A DNA stretch of 32,176 nucleotides from Clostridiales bacterium (GCA_029006795.1 JAQXGQ010000077.1:1-32176); one strand, 5' to 3'; positions 1 to 8,032 are shown, counted from the stretch's first letter. Notes: generated by a model from the letters alone, not told the origin. Program-made: numbers and translations.

Positions 1-449
1 GACTTTCCGCCGGAAGCATCATTTAACAGAAGCGGCTGCACTTTATCTAACATATTAGCAAACTTTGCCTCCGGTGTATCCATTGCCTCAAACTCATCCC
101 AAAGTCCTCTGTACTCCTTCTGCTGTTTCTCTGGCAGAAGCCCGAAAATACGGTCCGCAGCCTTTAATTCCCGCTCTCTTTTTGTCTTATTTCCCTCAGT
201 GTCATAGGCGTAGGTATCTCCCGCATCAATCTCAATCACATCATGGAGCAGCACCATTTTCATAGTTTTTAATACATCAATCGGCTCATTAGTATAATCT
301 GCAAAAACGAACGCCATCAATGCTAAATGCCAGGAATGCTCTGCATCATTTTCCTTTCTGCTGCCGTCACTCAAATAAGTCTGTCTGCCTATTTTTTTGA
401 TTTTATCTAATTCCATGATAAAGTTTATCTGTTTTTCAAAATCTGTCAT
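1..449 (-). CDS. HD-domain hydrolase, YfbR/HDDC2-like (3' end cut by window edge)
   Basis: This gene starts at an ATG at 449 and runs off the window's left edge, so about 149 residues are visible. The reading is clean. ENDAEHSWH (His38) and LLHD (His69, Asp70) give the metal-binding pattern of HD phosphohydrolases, followed by a conserved acidic helix (EIDAGDTYAYD) and a KRERELKAADRI segment. This layout matches the HD_3 family, which includes 5'-deoxynucleotidase YfbR and human HDDC2. Those enzymes remove phosphate from nucleoside monophosphates, so a nucleotide-salvage role fits the neighbouring pyrE, but the substrate is inferred. A GAGAGG site lies upstream of the start. The gene begins 13 bases after the DUF6142-like gene and is probably co-transcribed with pyrE. 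The family is fairly sure and the exact activity is not. Confidence 0.8.
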   Translation of the reverse strand, partial: MTDFEKQINFIMELDKIKKIGRQTYLSDGSRKENDAEHSWHLALMAFVFADYTNEPIDVLKTMKMVLLHDVIEIDAGDTYAYDTEGNKTKRERELKAADRIFGLLPEKQQKEYRGLWDEFEAMDTPEAKFANMLDKVQPLLLNDASGGK

Positions 450-462
450 TTACGACACCTCT

Positions 463-795
463 CTATCCTATCATAAATCCTACGATATAAAGTGCCACCC
501 AAATCCCCAGTGTCAAAAAAGACAGCACTGTTGCAAGATAAGGAAATAATTTGTAGGAATTTTCCTCTCCCAGACTCATAATTGCCAGCACAAAAGCCAC
601 TACACTAATCAGCATGGAACTGACCCCTGCACTGCCTAAATACATCGTACCATTTCCCCTGCTCTGAAAGGATGCCACTATCACCAGCACAAAAACTGCA
701 ATTGAAATCGCAGCCAAAACAAATGCCAGTATTCCCCGTTTTGACTGCGTTTTATCTGTAAATTTGTAACCACTTCTATGTCGTTTTATTGCCAT
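463..795 (-). CDS. Small membrane protein, DUF6142-like
   Basis: The product is 110 residues with a basic N-terminus (MAIKRHRSGYKFTDKTQSKRG) and then three hydrophobic stretches, at about 21-45, 55-75 and 84-108, so it should be an integral membrane protein with three helices. It resembles the short DUF6142 proteins of Clostridia; that assignment is from recollection of the pattern. No catalytic motif is visible and the function is unknown. A GGAGAGG ribosome site sits six bases before the ATG. The first 20 bases overlap the end of the VanZ-like gene in another frame, and the HD-domain gene follows 13 bases later, so it belongs to the pyrE transcript. Confidence 0.65.
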   Translation of the reverse strand: MAIKRHRSGYKFTDKTQSKRGILAFVLAAISIAVFVLVIVASFQSRGNGTMYLGSAGVSSMLISVVAFVLAIMSLGEENSYKLFPYLATVLSFLTLGIWVALYIVGFMIG

Positions 796-1255
796 GTTTT
801 CCTCTCCAAGCCCGTACCGCTAAAAAATATACCAAAAAGCCCAGCATTCCGCCAACAGTATTTAACAGTAAATCATCCACATCAAAACTTCCCACTTTAA
901 AAATCAGCTGGAGCAGTTCCACTACCAGGCTCAATTCAAAACTATACCAGACAGTACACAAGATACGCCGGCATCTTACAGAAAATATCGGCAGGAAAGC
1001 ACCAAACGGCATAAACGCTACTACATTTCCCACCAGATTTAAAACAACTGCCTTCCTTCCTAACACGTTCCGATAACGAATAAACCTCCCTATTTCCTTA
1101 AAGGGAACCAGATTATAATGGTACACTCTCTCACTGTAGGTTCTGCCCATCTCCTCTGAGAAAAAAAGGAAGTAGAACAATACGAAAAAATAAATCAAAA
1201 ACAATATGCCTGCCACTGTGCGGCTCTTTTTCCTATTTGCATCCATACTGTTCAT
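776..1255 (-). CDS. VanZ-like family membrane protein
   Basis: The product is about 159 residues. A short charged N-terminus is followed by a hydrophobic helix, the segment YNLVPFKEIGRFIRY, then NLVGNVVAFMPFGAFLP, a helix ending ELLQLIFKVGSFDVDDL and NTVGGMLGFLVY. The NLxGNxxxFxPFG and DVDDLLLNTxGG blocks are the hallmark of VanZ-like proteins. VanZ itself gives low-level teicoplanin resistance, but most homologues have no known role, so drug resistance should not be assumed. The start is uncertain. ATG codons lie at 1255 and 1246 and a TTG lies further up at 1267. All of them sit inside the last codons of pyrE, without a good ribosome site, so translation is probably coupled to pyrE. Confidence 0.8.
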   Translation of the reverse strand: MNSMDANRKKSRTVAGILFLIYFFVLFYFLFFSEEMGRTYSERVYHYNLVPFKEIGRFIRYRNVLGRKAVVLNLVGNVVAFMPFGAFLPIFSVRCRRILCTVWYSFELSLVVELLQLIFKVGSFDVDDLLLNTVGGMLGFLVYFLAVRAWRGKHGNKTT

Positions 1256-1913
1256 AGTATTTGTCAATTGCTGCTTTTATTTCATCGTTAATAACAATTC
1301 TTCCCTGACATTCTCTGTTGTAGAGATGCTCAACCACTTCATCCATAGTTACAATAGCGTTTGCTGCAAATCCATATTTCTCACGAATTTCATCTAAGGC
1401 ACTCTTCTCGCCGCCAAGCCCTTTTTCCATGCGGTTTAAAGATACCATAAGTCCAATAATCTCCACATCAGCAGCTCCTTTTACCTTCGGAACTGTCTCC
1501 TCCATAGATTTTCCTGAGGTAGTGACATCCTCAATCATAACCACTCTGTCGCCATCCTTTAAAGTACTTCCAAGAAAACTTCCTTTATCTGCCCCATGGT
1601 CCTTTTCCTCCTTGCGGTCAGAACAATAACGAATTTCTTTCTTATATAATTTACTATAGGCTACTGCTGTGACTACGCTGATAGGTATTCCTTTATAAGC
1701 CGGTCCGAATAATACGTCAAAATCATCTCCATAATTTTCATGGATGGCTTTTGCATAATATTCTCCTAAACGCATCAGCTGAGTTCCTGTTACATAAGCT
1801 CCCGCATTCATAAAAAATGGGGATTTTCTACCGCTCTTTAAGGTAAATTCCCCAAACTTTAAAACATCACTCTCTACCATAAATTCGATAAACTCTTTCT
1901 TATAACTTTCCAT
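1233..1913 (-). CDS. pyrE: Orotate phosphoribosyltransferase
   Basis: PyrE joins orotate to PRPP to make orotidine monophosphate, the fifth step of UMP synthesis, in the cytoplasm. The product is 226 residues, close to the usual 210-230. It shows the phosphoribosyltransferase PRPP loop VVMIEDVTTSGKS at about residues 123-136, the FGPAYKGIP motif near 68-76 and the flexible catalytic loop RKEEKDHGADKG around 101-112. An AGGAGA site precedes the ATG at 1913. It lies 609 bases downstream of the ROK kinase gene, beyond a terminator, and has its own promoter. It is thus a separate unit from pyrC-pyrK-pyrD. VanZ-like, DUF6142-like and HD-domain genes follow in overlapping or tight spacing. Confidence 0.97.
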   Translation of the reverse strand: MESYKKEFIEFMVESDVLKFGEFTLKSGRKSPFFMNAGAYVTGTQLMRLGEYYAKAIHENYGDDFDVLFGPAYKGIPISVVTAVAYSKLYKKEIRYCSDRKEEKDHGADKGSFLGSTLKDGDRVVMIEDVTTSGKSMEETVPKVKGAADVEIIGLMVSLNRMEKGLGGEKSALDEIREKYGFAANAIVTMDEVVEHLYNRECQGRIVINDEIKAAIDKYYEQYGCK

Positions 1914-2190
1914 ATGTCTGTTTTCTCCTTATTTTAAGCCATTTCTAGGCATTTATTTTTCTTATTTTAGTGTTACTGTACCATATCTGTGCCATTTTGA
2001 TTTTACCCTGTCATTGCTCTCTCATACTGTTTTCAACGGTACTCCTTCTTCTAAGTATGTGATGTAAGCTTTTCAAAAACCATGTCTGGGTTATTCTTAT
2101 GTTTTCTTTTCATGGTGCCATCTATGTTAATACTTTTCTGGCATTTTTCTATTCCTTTGTAATTACAGATATTGTCTGCATGGATATACT
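1914..2190 (-). other. Long untranslated leader of pyrE
   Basis: About 277 bases separate the predicted transcription start from pyrE. No convincing gene, strong hairpin with a T-run, PyrR-binding loop or recognised riboswitch was seen in it. A small feature is the run AGAAGGAGTACCG followed by TTG-AAA-ACA-GTA-TGA near 2025-2050, which could be a four-codon leader peptide, but this is weak. The rest of the gap up to 2522 holds the promoter and, further up, the ROK gene terminator. A 105-residue plus-strand open frame at 2099-2416 has no ribosome site and no family resemblance and was not accepted. Confidence 0.4.
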
Positions 2191-2196
2191 TTTTGT

Positions 2197-2225
2197 AGTA
2201 TACCACCTACCCCTTGATTTTTCAA
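2197..2225 (-). promoter_or_regulatory. Probable pyrE promoter
   Basis: Read on the minus strand, TTGAAA (2220-2225) is followed by a 17-base spacer and TATACT (2197-2202), a good housekeeping-sigma promoter. Transcription would start near 2190, some 277 bases before the pyrE ATG. It is the best promoter match found between the ROK gene terminator and pyrE. Confidence 0.6.
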
Positions 2226-2448
2226 CCGACAAATCAATCTATCCAGCGGTGAAAAATACAAACTCTTTTTCACACTTATCATCTTCTGTTCTACAAGGTG
2301 GCTGTGTACCTCCTCTCTGTTTATTTCCTGCCTGTCTGCATTTTCTATTTATTATACATATTTTTTATACTTTTTATCAGATTGGCGACAGACGACATGG
2401 GAAATGGAATGAATGACCAGTTTTTACCCAATTCATTATTTTCTCACT

Positions 2449-2477
2449 AAAAATACCCCTCAGCTATCTGAGGGGTA
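2449..2477 (-). terminator. Rho-independent terminator after the ROK kinase gene
   Basis: A perfect 10-base-pair stem (TACCCCTCAG / CTGAGGGGTA, arms 2454-2463 and 2468-2477) with a four-base loop is followed, on the minus strand, by a short T-run. It lies 46 bases past the ROK gene stop and separates the pyrC-pyrK-pyrD-ROK unit from pyrE. Confidence 0.8.
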
Positions 2478-2522
2478 AAATAAATTTTCTTATAAGACCA
2501 TATATTAAGTTATTTCCATGAT

Positions 2523-3473
2523 CTATACCAGATTCGCAGCTCCGATAATGCCCGCACTGTTTCCTAAAACAGCGCATCTTACCGGTGGAACAAATGCCTT
2601 CTCTCCTGCAAAACATTTCTTTTGGATATATGCACTGACCGGAGCGGTGAGTTTGTCTCCCTGATTACAGACACCACCGGAAAGCAATACTACCTCCGGA
2701 CGGAATATATTGACAAAGTTTGCAACCGTCTCTCCTAAGTAGATAAGATAATTTTCCACCACTTCTTTTGCTGCTGCATCTCCTGCTTCGGCAGCATCGA
2801 AGGGTATCTTCCCATTCATATTGCTTAAATCGTTTCCGCACAATTCATTCAGTCTCGATGCCGGGTTCTGTTCTGCTGCCCTTTTTGCATCTCTTATCAG
2901 CGCCGTCGCAGATACATAGGCTTCCACGCAGCCCCTTCTTCCACAGGTACACAGCTCACCGCCAAATATCAGACTGGTATGCCCTAACTCCGAACCTCCG
3001 GCATGGGCACCTTCAAATACCCTGCCGTCAAGAATGACTCCTCCGCCCACTCCGGTGCCGAGGGTCAACAGTATGGCATTTTTTATCTCTTTTGCCGCTC
3101 CTGCCTTCACCTCTCCTAAGGCTGCACAGTTGGCATCATTAGACACTTTAACGGGGCAGGAAAAGTACTGCTGCATCTCTGCCACAAGGGGTACGTCTTC
3201 CCAACCAAAATTATTTGAAAAAACAACTTCTCCCCGTCGTGCATCTATGGTTCCCGGACTTCCAATTCCCACACCGGAAAGCTCATTTTCCGCTATCCCG
3301 GTATTTTGTAACAGTCCCTTTACCAGCTTTGCCATATCAGCAACTACTTCCTGATAAGGACGTTTTGCCTTTGTCGGCACAGAATCCTCTAAAACGATTT
3401 TTTGTCTTTCATCCACGATTCCCGCTTTCATATTCGTTCCGCCTAAGTCAATTCCCGCTCTGTACATCCCCAT
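2523..3473 (-). CDS. ROK-family sugar kinase (glucokinase-like)
   Basis: The 316-residue product is the normal length for a ROK glucokinase, which phosphorylates glucose or a related sugar with ATP in the cytoplasm. The phosphate-binding loop GIDLGGTNMKAG is at residues 7-18, the catalytic aspartate is Asp113 in SNDANCAALGE, and a glycine-rich LGTGVGGG follows at 138-145. The ROK zinc site is complete: His165 and the CTCGRRGCVEAY motif with Cys175, Cys177 and Cys182. The ATG at 3473 has an AAAGGA site and lies only 21 bases after pyrD, so it is co-transcribed with pyrimidine genes, an odd partnership. N-acetylmannosamine, fructose or allose kinases share these motifs, so glucose is only the most likely substrate. 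Confidence 0.88.
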   Translation of the reverse strand: MGMYRAGIDLGGTNMKAGIVDERQKIVLEDSVPTKAKRPYQEVVADMAKLVKGLLQNTGIAENELSGVGIGSPGTIDARRGEVVFSNNFGWEDVPLVAEMQQYFSCPVKVSNDANCAALGEVKAGAAKEIKNAILLTLGTGVGGGVILDGRVFEGAHAGGSELGHTSLIFGGELCTCGRRGCVEAYVSATALIRDAKRAAEQNPASRLNELCGNDLSNMNGKIPFDAAEAGDAAAKEVVENYLIYLGETVANFVNIFRPEVVLLSGGVCNQGDKLTAPVSAYIQKKCFAGEKAFVPPVRCAVLGNSAGIIGAANLV

Positions 3474-3494
3474 TTCCCAGTCCTTTTATTTTAA

Positions 3495-4400
3495 CTAATC
3501 ATGCACGGCTCCTACCAGTTCCTTAATATCCTTTACCTGATATCTTTCCATGTATGCCGCAATACCATCCACAATCTCTTCCGTCACCTTCGGATTGGTA
3601 AAATTAGCAGTTCCCACTGAAATCGCGGTAGCACCTGCCAATATCATTTCAATGGCATCCTCTGCATTCATAATGCCCCCCATTCCGATAATTGGTATCT
3701 GTACCGCCTGCGCTGTCTGATATACCATACGGACTGCCACCGGATGTACCGCAGGACCTGACATACCACCGGTTTTATTCGCAAGTACAAAATTTCTCCG
3801 ATGAATGTCAATCTTCATTCCGGTTAAAGTGTTTATCATGGAAAGTGCATCTGCACCTCCTGCCTCTGCCGCCTTTGCCATTTCCGTAATGTCTGTTACA
3901 TTCGGAGAAAGCTTCATAATCACCGGTTGTGCTGCATATTTTTTAATTTCTCTTGTGATTGTTTCTACCATCTTAGGGTTCTGTCCGAAAGCTATACCGC
4001 CTTCTTTGACATTCGGACAGGAAATGTTGATTTCTAGCATATCCACCGGCTGCTCTGCAAGACGTTTTACCACTTCCACATACTCCTCTGTGGTATGACC
4101 GCAGACATTGACAATAATTTTCGTGTCATACTGTTTCAAAAAAGGAATGTCTCTCTCAATAAATAAATCGATCCCCGGGTTCTGTAATCCGATGGCATTT
4201 AACATTCCGCCGTATACCTCAGCGACACGAGGAGTAGGATTCCCCTCCCATGGTACATTTGCAACCCCTTTCGTCACTACTGCACCAAGTTTATTTAAGT
4301 CTACAAATTCAGAGTACTCTTCCCCCGCACCAAAGGTTCCTGAGGCAGTCATCACTGGATTTTTTAAGGTTACTCCACATAAATCCACACTCATATTCAT
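3495..4400 (-). CDS. pyrD: Dihydroorotate dehydrogenase, class 1B catalytic subunit
   Basis: PyrD (PyrDB) oxidises dihydroorotate to orotate on FMN. In class 1B enzymes it pairs with PyrK, which passes the electrons to NAD. The 301-residue product fits the family. It has the FMN-binding SGTFG (20-24), the lysine in VVTKGV (Lys44), and EINISCPNVKEGG with the class 1 catalytic cysteine Cys128. The ligand loops KLSPNVTD and GMGGIMNAEDA lie toward the C-terminus. The start at 4400 shares its A with the pyrK stop codon (TAATG) and has GGAGGTGG just before it. A longer frame reaching up to 4445 would be embedded in pyrK and lacks such a site. Translation is likely coupled to pyrK, fitting a 1:1 complex. 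Confidence 0.95.
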   Translation of the reverse strand: MNMSVDLCGVTLKNPVMTASGTFGAGEEYSEFVDLNKLGAVVTKGVANVPWEGNPTPRVAEVYGGMLNAIGLQNPGIDLFIERDIPFLKQYDTKIIVNVCGHTTEEYVEVVKRLAEQPVDMLEINISCPNVKEGGIAFGQNPKMVETITREIKKYAAQPVIMKLSPNVTDITEMAKAAEAGGADALSMINTLTGMKIDIHRRNFVLANKTGGMSGPAVHPVAVRMVYQTAQAVQIPIIGMGGIMNAEDAIEMILAGATAISVGTANFTNPKVTEEIVDGIAAYMERYQVKDIKELVGAVHD

Positions 4401-5167
4401 TAAAAATCCACCTCCTCTGCAAGAAATACCGGTCCCTCTTTGCATATTCGTTTATTCTTCACATTGCTGTGGACATCTTTTTCTTTTGACTTACAAACAC
4501 AGGCAAGACACGCTCCGATTCCACATGCCATACGCTCTTCCATAGAAATCCAGCATTCGATCTGGTTTTCTGCCGCATAATTTTTCAATGCGCGAAGCAT
4601 GGGCGTTGGGCCACAGGCATAAATAACATCTGCTGTAATCCCGTTTTCGCGGATAGCGTCTAACACATTTCCTTTTGTTCCGGCGCTGCCATCTTCTGTG
4701 GCAATATACACCTTTCCGAGCTTTTCAAACTCGTCCACTAAAAACAACTCATCCCGAAATCCGAGTACCATCTGTTTTTCACAGTCTAACTCTTTCGCTA
4801 ACTGGAGCATTGGAGGAATACCGATACCTCCGCCGATTAAAAATGCTTTTTTTTCTTTCTTTGGGAAACCATTCCCTAACGGTCCTACCACCTTTAGCTG
4901 CATACCGTCACACATCGCACTAAATTCCGCTGTTCCTTTTCCGGCAATACGATAGACCAGACGAATTGCATTTTTTTCTTTCTCGATTTCACAAATGCTG
5001 ATGGGTCTTGGAAGCAGCCTGCTTCCGTCATTGCTGTAAACGGACACAAACTGTCCCGCCTTCGCATGCGCTGCAATTTCTTTCGTACAAAGCCACATAC
5101 TGTAAATACCCTCGGCAATTTTCTCCTGGCTTATGATAGATACCATTTCCTCAAACTTCGTGTGCAT
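4400..5167 (-). CDS. pyrK: Dihydroorotate dehydrogenase electron-transfer subunit
   Basis: PyrK carries FAD and a 2Fe-2S cluster and transfers electrons from PyrD to NAD. The 255-residue product shows the ferredoxin-reductase-like flavin motif RPISI, the NAD-binding stretch GGGIGIPPM and, near the end, the cluster cysteines in ACGIGACLACVC plus a later RICKEGPVF cysteine. This pattern is specific to PyrK among ferredoxin-reductase relatives. The start is placed at the ATG at 5167, giving MHTKFEEMVSIISQ, which matches the length of known PyrK. An in-frame ATG at 5218 would start inside pyrC and adds a basic tail unlike the family. pyrC ends 28 bases upstream, and the stop overlaps the pyrD start by one base. 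Confidence 0.94.
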   Translation of the reverse strand: MHTKFEEMVSIISQEKIAEGIYSMWLCTKEIAAHAKAGQFVSVYSNDGSRLLPRPISICEIEKEKNAIRLVYRIAGKGTAEFSAMCDGMQLKVVGPLGNGFPKKEKKAFLIGGGIGIPPMLQLAKELDCEKQMVLGFRDELFLVDEFEKLGKVYIATEDGSAGTKGNVLDAIRENGITADVIYACGPTPMLRALKNYAAENQIECWISMEERMACGIGACLACVCKSKEKDVHSNVKNKRICKEGPVFLAEEVDF

Positions 5168-5195
5168 ATTCTTACCATGCCCTTTCTGTCTTCCT

Positions 5196-6524
5196 CTATT
5201 TTTCTTCCTGATATGCAATATGACCGCCCACTATAGTAGCCCGCACCTTTCCGGTAACTTTTCTGCCGTCAAACGGTGTATTCTTTCCCTTGCTGGCAAA
5301 TTTATTTTTATCAATCTTATAAGTAGCTTTCGGGTCAAAAATCACAATATCTGCTACCTTACCCGGCTGAATATCTCCCTTATCAATGCCGATAATTCTT
5401 GCTGGATTATAGCTCATTTTCTCTGCCATCTGCATTGGGGTAAGATACCCGCCCAGCACCAGTTCCGTATAAGCAAGAGACGCGGCTGTCTCTAATCCCA
5501 CAATGCCAAAGGGGGCATTTTTCATGGAAGTATTTTTGTCCTGGAAAGTATGCGGAGCATGGTCTGTAGAAATGACATCCATGATATTATCCCGAAGTCC
5601 CTCTTTCAATGCCTGTACATCCTTTGAAGTACGCAGAGGCGGATTCATTTTGTAATTGGTATCTGCATCCATATCTATAGGTACATTTTTCTCCACATCC
5701 ATAGAAGGCTCTGCCTTTTTGATATCATCTGAGGTCAGAGTGAAGTGGTGCGGGCAGACCTCTGCCGTTACCGAAATGTTATGGTCCTTCGCAAGTTTCA
5801 TAATCATAACGGAATTTCTCGTAGAACAATGGCAAAGGTGCAGCTTTGCACCCGTATCATAGCTTAACATCACATCCCGCGCTATTATGATATCTTCTAC
5901 CGAATTGGTAATTCCTTTTAATCCCAGTTCTTTTGCCCTCTCATCCTCATTCATAACACCGCCGTTGACTAAATTGATATCTTCACAGTGGGCAAGCACG
6001 ACTAAATCTAATTCTTTTGCTTTTTCCATCGCTTCCCTGTAAAGTTCGGCATTCATAACGGATTTACCGTCTTCACTGATGGCACGGATTCCGGCCTTTG
6101 CCATTCCCTCAATATCGGAAAGTTCTTTTCCTTTCTGACCTTTGGTAACCGCTCCTACCTGCATGACATTTACCACGCCAACCATTTTTGCCTTATTGTG
6201 GACATAATTTACCACATCTGCGTTGTCCACCACAGGTTTGGTATTTGGCATGGCAAGAATGGTGGTATAACCGCCATGTGCCGCAGCACGGCACCCGGTT
6301 TCAATGGTCTCCTTCTGCTCAAAACCGGGATCCCTTAAATGCACGTGCATATCAATAAACCCGGGCATAACAAAGCATCCCTTTGCATCAATCTGCTGCT
6401 CTGCCTTAACCTTGATATTCTTTTCAATTTTGGAAACAACCCCGTTCTCCACAAGTACATCCGCCACTTCTTCCATTCCGGTTGCCGGATTGATAACTTG
6501 TCCACCCTTAATCAATATTGTCAT
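5196..6524 (-). CDS. pyrC: Dihydroorotase, class I
   Basis: PyrC closes carbamoyl-aspartate to dihydroorotate, the third step of UMP synthesis, using zinc in an amidohydrolase barrel. The 442-residue length and the signature DMHVHLRDPG (residues 58-67, metal His60 and His62) place it in the class I group. Further blocks are AMPNTKPVVDN, LAHCED, CHCS, EVCPHH and DVISTDHAPHT, which carry the other metal ligands and the catalytic aspartate. The C-terminal GDIQPGKVADIVIFDP segment is the small beta domain shared by amidohydrolases. GGAGA lies 12 bases before the ATG. It is the first gene of the pyrC-pyrK-pyrD-ROK unit. No aspartate carbamoyltransferase or carbamoyl-phosphate synthase gene lies in the window. 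Confidence 0.95.
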   Translation of the reverse strand: MTILIKGGQVINPATGMEEVADVLVENGVVSKIEKNIKVKAEQQIDAKGCFVMPGFIDMHVHLRDPGFEQKETIETGCRAAAHGGYTTILAMPNTKPVVDNADVVNYVHNKAKMVGVVNVMQVGAVTKGQKGKELSDIEGMAKAGIRAISEDGKSVMNAELYREAMEKAKELDLVVLAHCEDINLVNGGVMNEDERAKELGLKGITNSVEDIIIARDVMLSYDTGAKLHLCHCSTRNSVMIMKLAKDHNISVTAEVCPHHFTLTSDDIKKAEPSMDVEKNVPIDMDADTNYKMNPPLRTSKDVQALKEGLRDNIMDVISTDHAPHTFQDKNTSMKNAPFGIVGLETAASLAYTELVLGGYLTPMQMAEKMSYNPARIIGIDKGDIQPGKVADIVIFDPKATYKIDKNKFASKGKNTPFDGRKVTGKVRATIVGGHIAYQEEK

Positions 6525-6588
6525 AAGCTTTTCTCCATTCTTTTTTTTCTATCGTTATAACGCCGCACAGGCGCAATTATCCAAAAAT

Positions 6589-6617
6589 ATTTTAACATAC
6601 ATAATTTGAGGGGGCAA
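6589..6617 (-). promoter_or_regulatory. Possible promoter for the pyrC operon
   Basis: On the minus strand TTGCCC (6612-6617), a 17-base spacer and TAAAAT (6589-6594) precede pyrC by about 60 bases. The -35 half lies inside the GC-rich hairpin at 6608-6635. A weaker alternative is TTGGAT (6579-6584) with TATAAC (6554-6559) at a 19-base spacing. Neither is strong. Confidence 0.35.
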
Positions 6618-6635
6618 CAGTTTCGTTGTCCCCTC
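6608..6635. other. GC-rich inverted repeat between the MATE gene and pyrC
   Basis: Arms GAGGGGGCAAC (6608-6618) and GTTGTCCCCTC (6625-6635) form 11 pairs with one G-U on the plus strand. The minus-strand RNA has one A-C mismatch instead. There is no T-run on the minus side, so it is at best a weak terminator for the MATE gene, or an operator overlapping the pyrC promoter. Confidence 0.45.
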
Positions 6636-6649
6636 CTATATACATTTCC

Positions 6650-8032
6650 CTATATCATTCGCATTTTTATCCACTTTCCACTCAGATAACGTACGGAAAA
6701 AATAATGCCGCGTATCGTCCAGTCTGCAAACATACCAATCCAAACACCCATAGGGCCTGTATGAAGCACTCTCATGCAGAATACCGCCAATGCCACCCGG
6801 CAGAGCCACATGGTACAGGTGGCAGTCACCATAGAAAAGCGCACATCTCCGGCAGCACGCATCCCATATCCCGGAATAAAAGATAATACCCACACCAACG
6901 GTTTCACAATGGTGATGGCAATCATCATTTGGAAACAGAGCTTTGCGCTTTCCGGTTCCGTTGCCGCTAACCACATGGCAGGTTTACAGATAGCGAACAC
7001 AAAAAGACAGGAAAAAAGCACAGCTATTTCCGCATACCAACTGAGTTTAACTATATAGTATTTTGCCTCTTCCTTTCGTCCGGCACCGATTGCCTGACCT
7101 ACCACAGTCATCAATCCGATACCAATACCTATCCCTGCCACACCGTTGACATTTTCAAAAATAACTGTCAGTGCCTGAGCGGCAATAGCAGTCGTTCCGA
7201 GCGTAGATACGGTAGACTGGATTGCTAGCTTTCCAAACTGAAACATTCCGTTTTCGATTCCCGAAGGCACCCCCACCGCTAATATTTTTAAAATCAGAGG
7301 AAAGTCCGGACGGATTGACAGATAATGATTCAACACAATTTCCTGTCCCGGCTTTGACAATCGATAAAAAATTACCACGGTGCAAAATAAACGGGAAAGA
7401 AGGGTAGAAATTGCCGCCCCCGTCACTCCCATATGTAAACCAAAAATCAAAATCGCATTTCCTGCAATATTGATAAGATTTGATATTACAGAAACCTTCA
7501 TTGGATATTTTGCGTCCCCGGCAGCGCGATAGATTGCAGATCCCGCATTAAATAATGCGATAAAGGGATAAGAAAGTGCCGTGATAAAAAAATAGATTTG
7601 GGAACTTCTCATCACTTCCGGCTCGATTTCACCAAACACCAGCTCTAACAGGGGGTTGCGAAATACAATGCAGAGCAGGGTTAAGGTAGTAGAAATCGTT
7701 ACCACTGTAAGTACAATCTGCCTCGCCGCCCGGTTACTCCCCTCACGGTTTCCGCTTCCGATATACTGCGAGCAGATAATCGTGGCTCCTGCTGCCAATG
7801 CAGCAAATACCTGAATCACAAGTGTATTAATAGAATCCACCAACGATACGGCTGAAATTGCCTCACTTCCCACATTGCTCACCATCATGGTATCAATCAT
7901 TCCCATAAGAGAATTAAGAAGCTGCTCCACCATTAACGGTATCAGCAGCATCTTTAACGCTTTCCCGGAAAAAAGTAAATTTTCTTTATCTATCCGGCTT
8001 TTATCATATAGTTTTATCATGGTAACACTCAT
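6650..8032 (-). CDS. MATE-family multidrug/metabolite exporter
   Basis: The 460-residue protein is almost entirely hydrophobic, with about twelve membrane helices in two similar halves, as expected for MATE transporters that export cationic or other compounds by sodium or proton antiport. The first helix, PLMVEQLLNSLMGMIDTMMVSNVG, is the typical MatE opening. In each half the IGxGxxxExxNRAAR-like or AIGAGRKEEA loop is present (near residues 90-105 and 310-325). The start is slightly uncertain: ATG at 8032 has AGAAAGG too close to it, while the ATG at 8020 lies at a better distance. It lies 35 bases downstream of hflX and is probably on the same transcript. The substrate cannot be read from sequence. 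Confidence 0.9.
   Translation of the reverse strand: MSVTMIKLYDKSRIDKENLLFSGKALKMLLIPLMVEQLLNSLMGMIDTMMVSNVGSEAISAVSLVDSINTLVIQVFAALAAGATIICSQYIGSGNREGSNRAARQIVLTVVTISTTLTLLCIVFRNPLLELVFGEIEPEVMRSSQIYFFITALSYPFIALFNAGSAIYRAAGDAKYPMKVSVISNLINIAGNAILIFGLHMGVTGAAISTLLSRLFCTVVIFYRLSKPGQEIVLNHYLSIRPDFPLILKILAVGVPSGIENGMFQFGKLAIQSTVSTLGTTAIAAQALTVIFENVNGVAGIGIGIGLMTVVGQAIGAGRKEEAKYYIVKLSWYAEIAVLFSCLFVFAICKPAMWLAATEPESAKLCFQMMIAITIVKPLVWVLSFIPGYGMRAAGDVRFSMVTATCTMWLCRVALAVFCMRVLHTGPMGVWIGMFADWTIRGIIFSVRYLSGKWIKMRMI

Noticed and set aside
2099-2416. A 105-residue plus-strand open frame between the ROK gene and pyrE.
   Set aside because: No ribosome site, an AT/Phe/Tyr-rich composition typical of non-coding sequence, and it lies across the pyrE promoter and leader on the other strand.
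4400-4445. A longer pyrD start at ATG 4445.
   Set aside because: The extension is encoded within pyrK in another frame and lacks a ribosome site. The ATG at 4400 has GGAGGTGG and overlaps the pyrK stop by one base.
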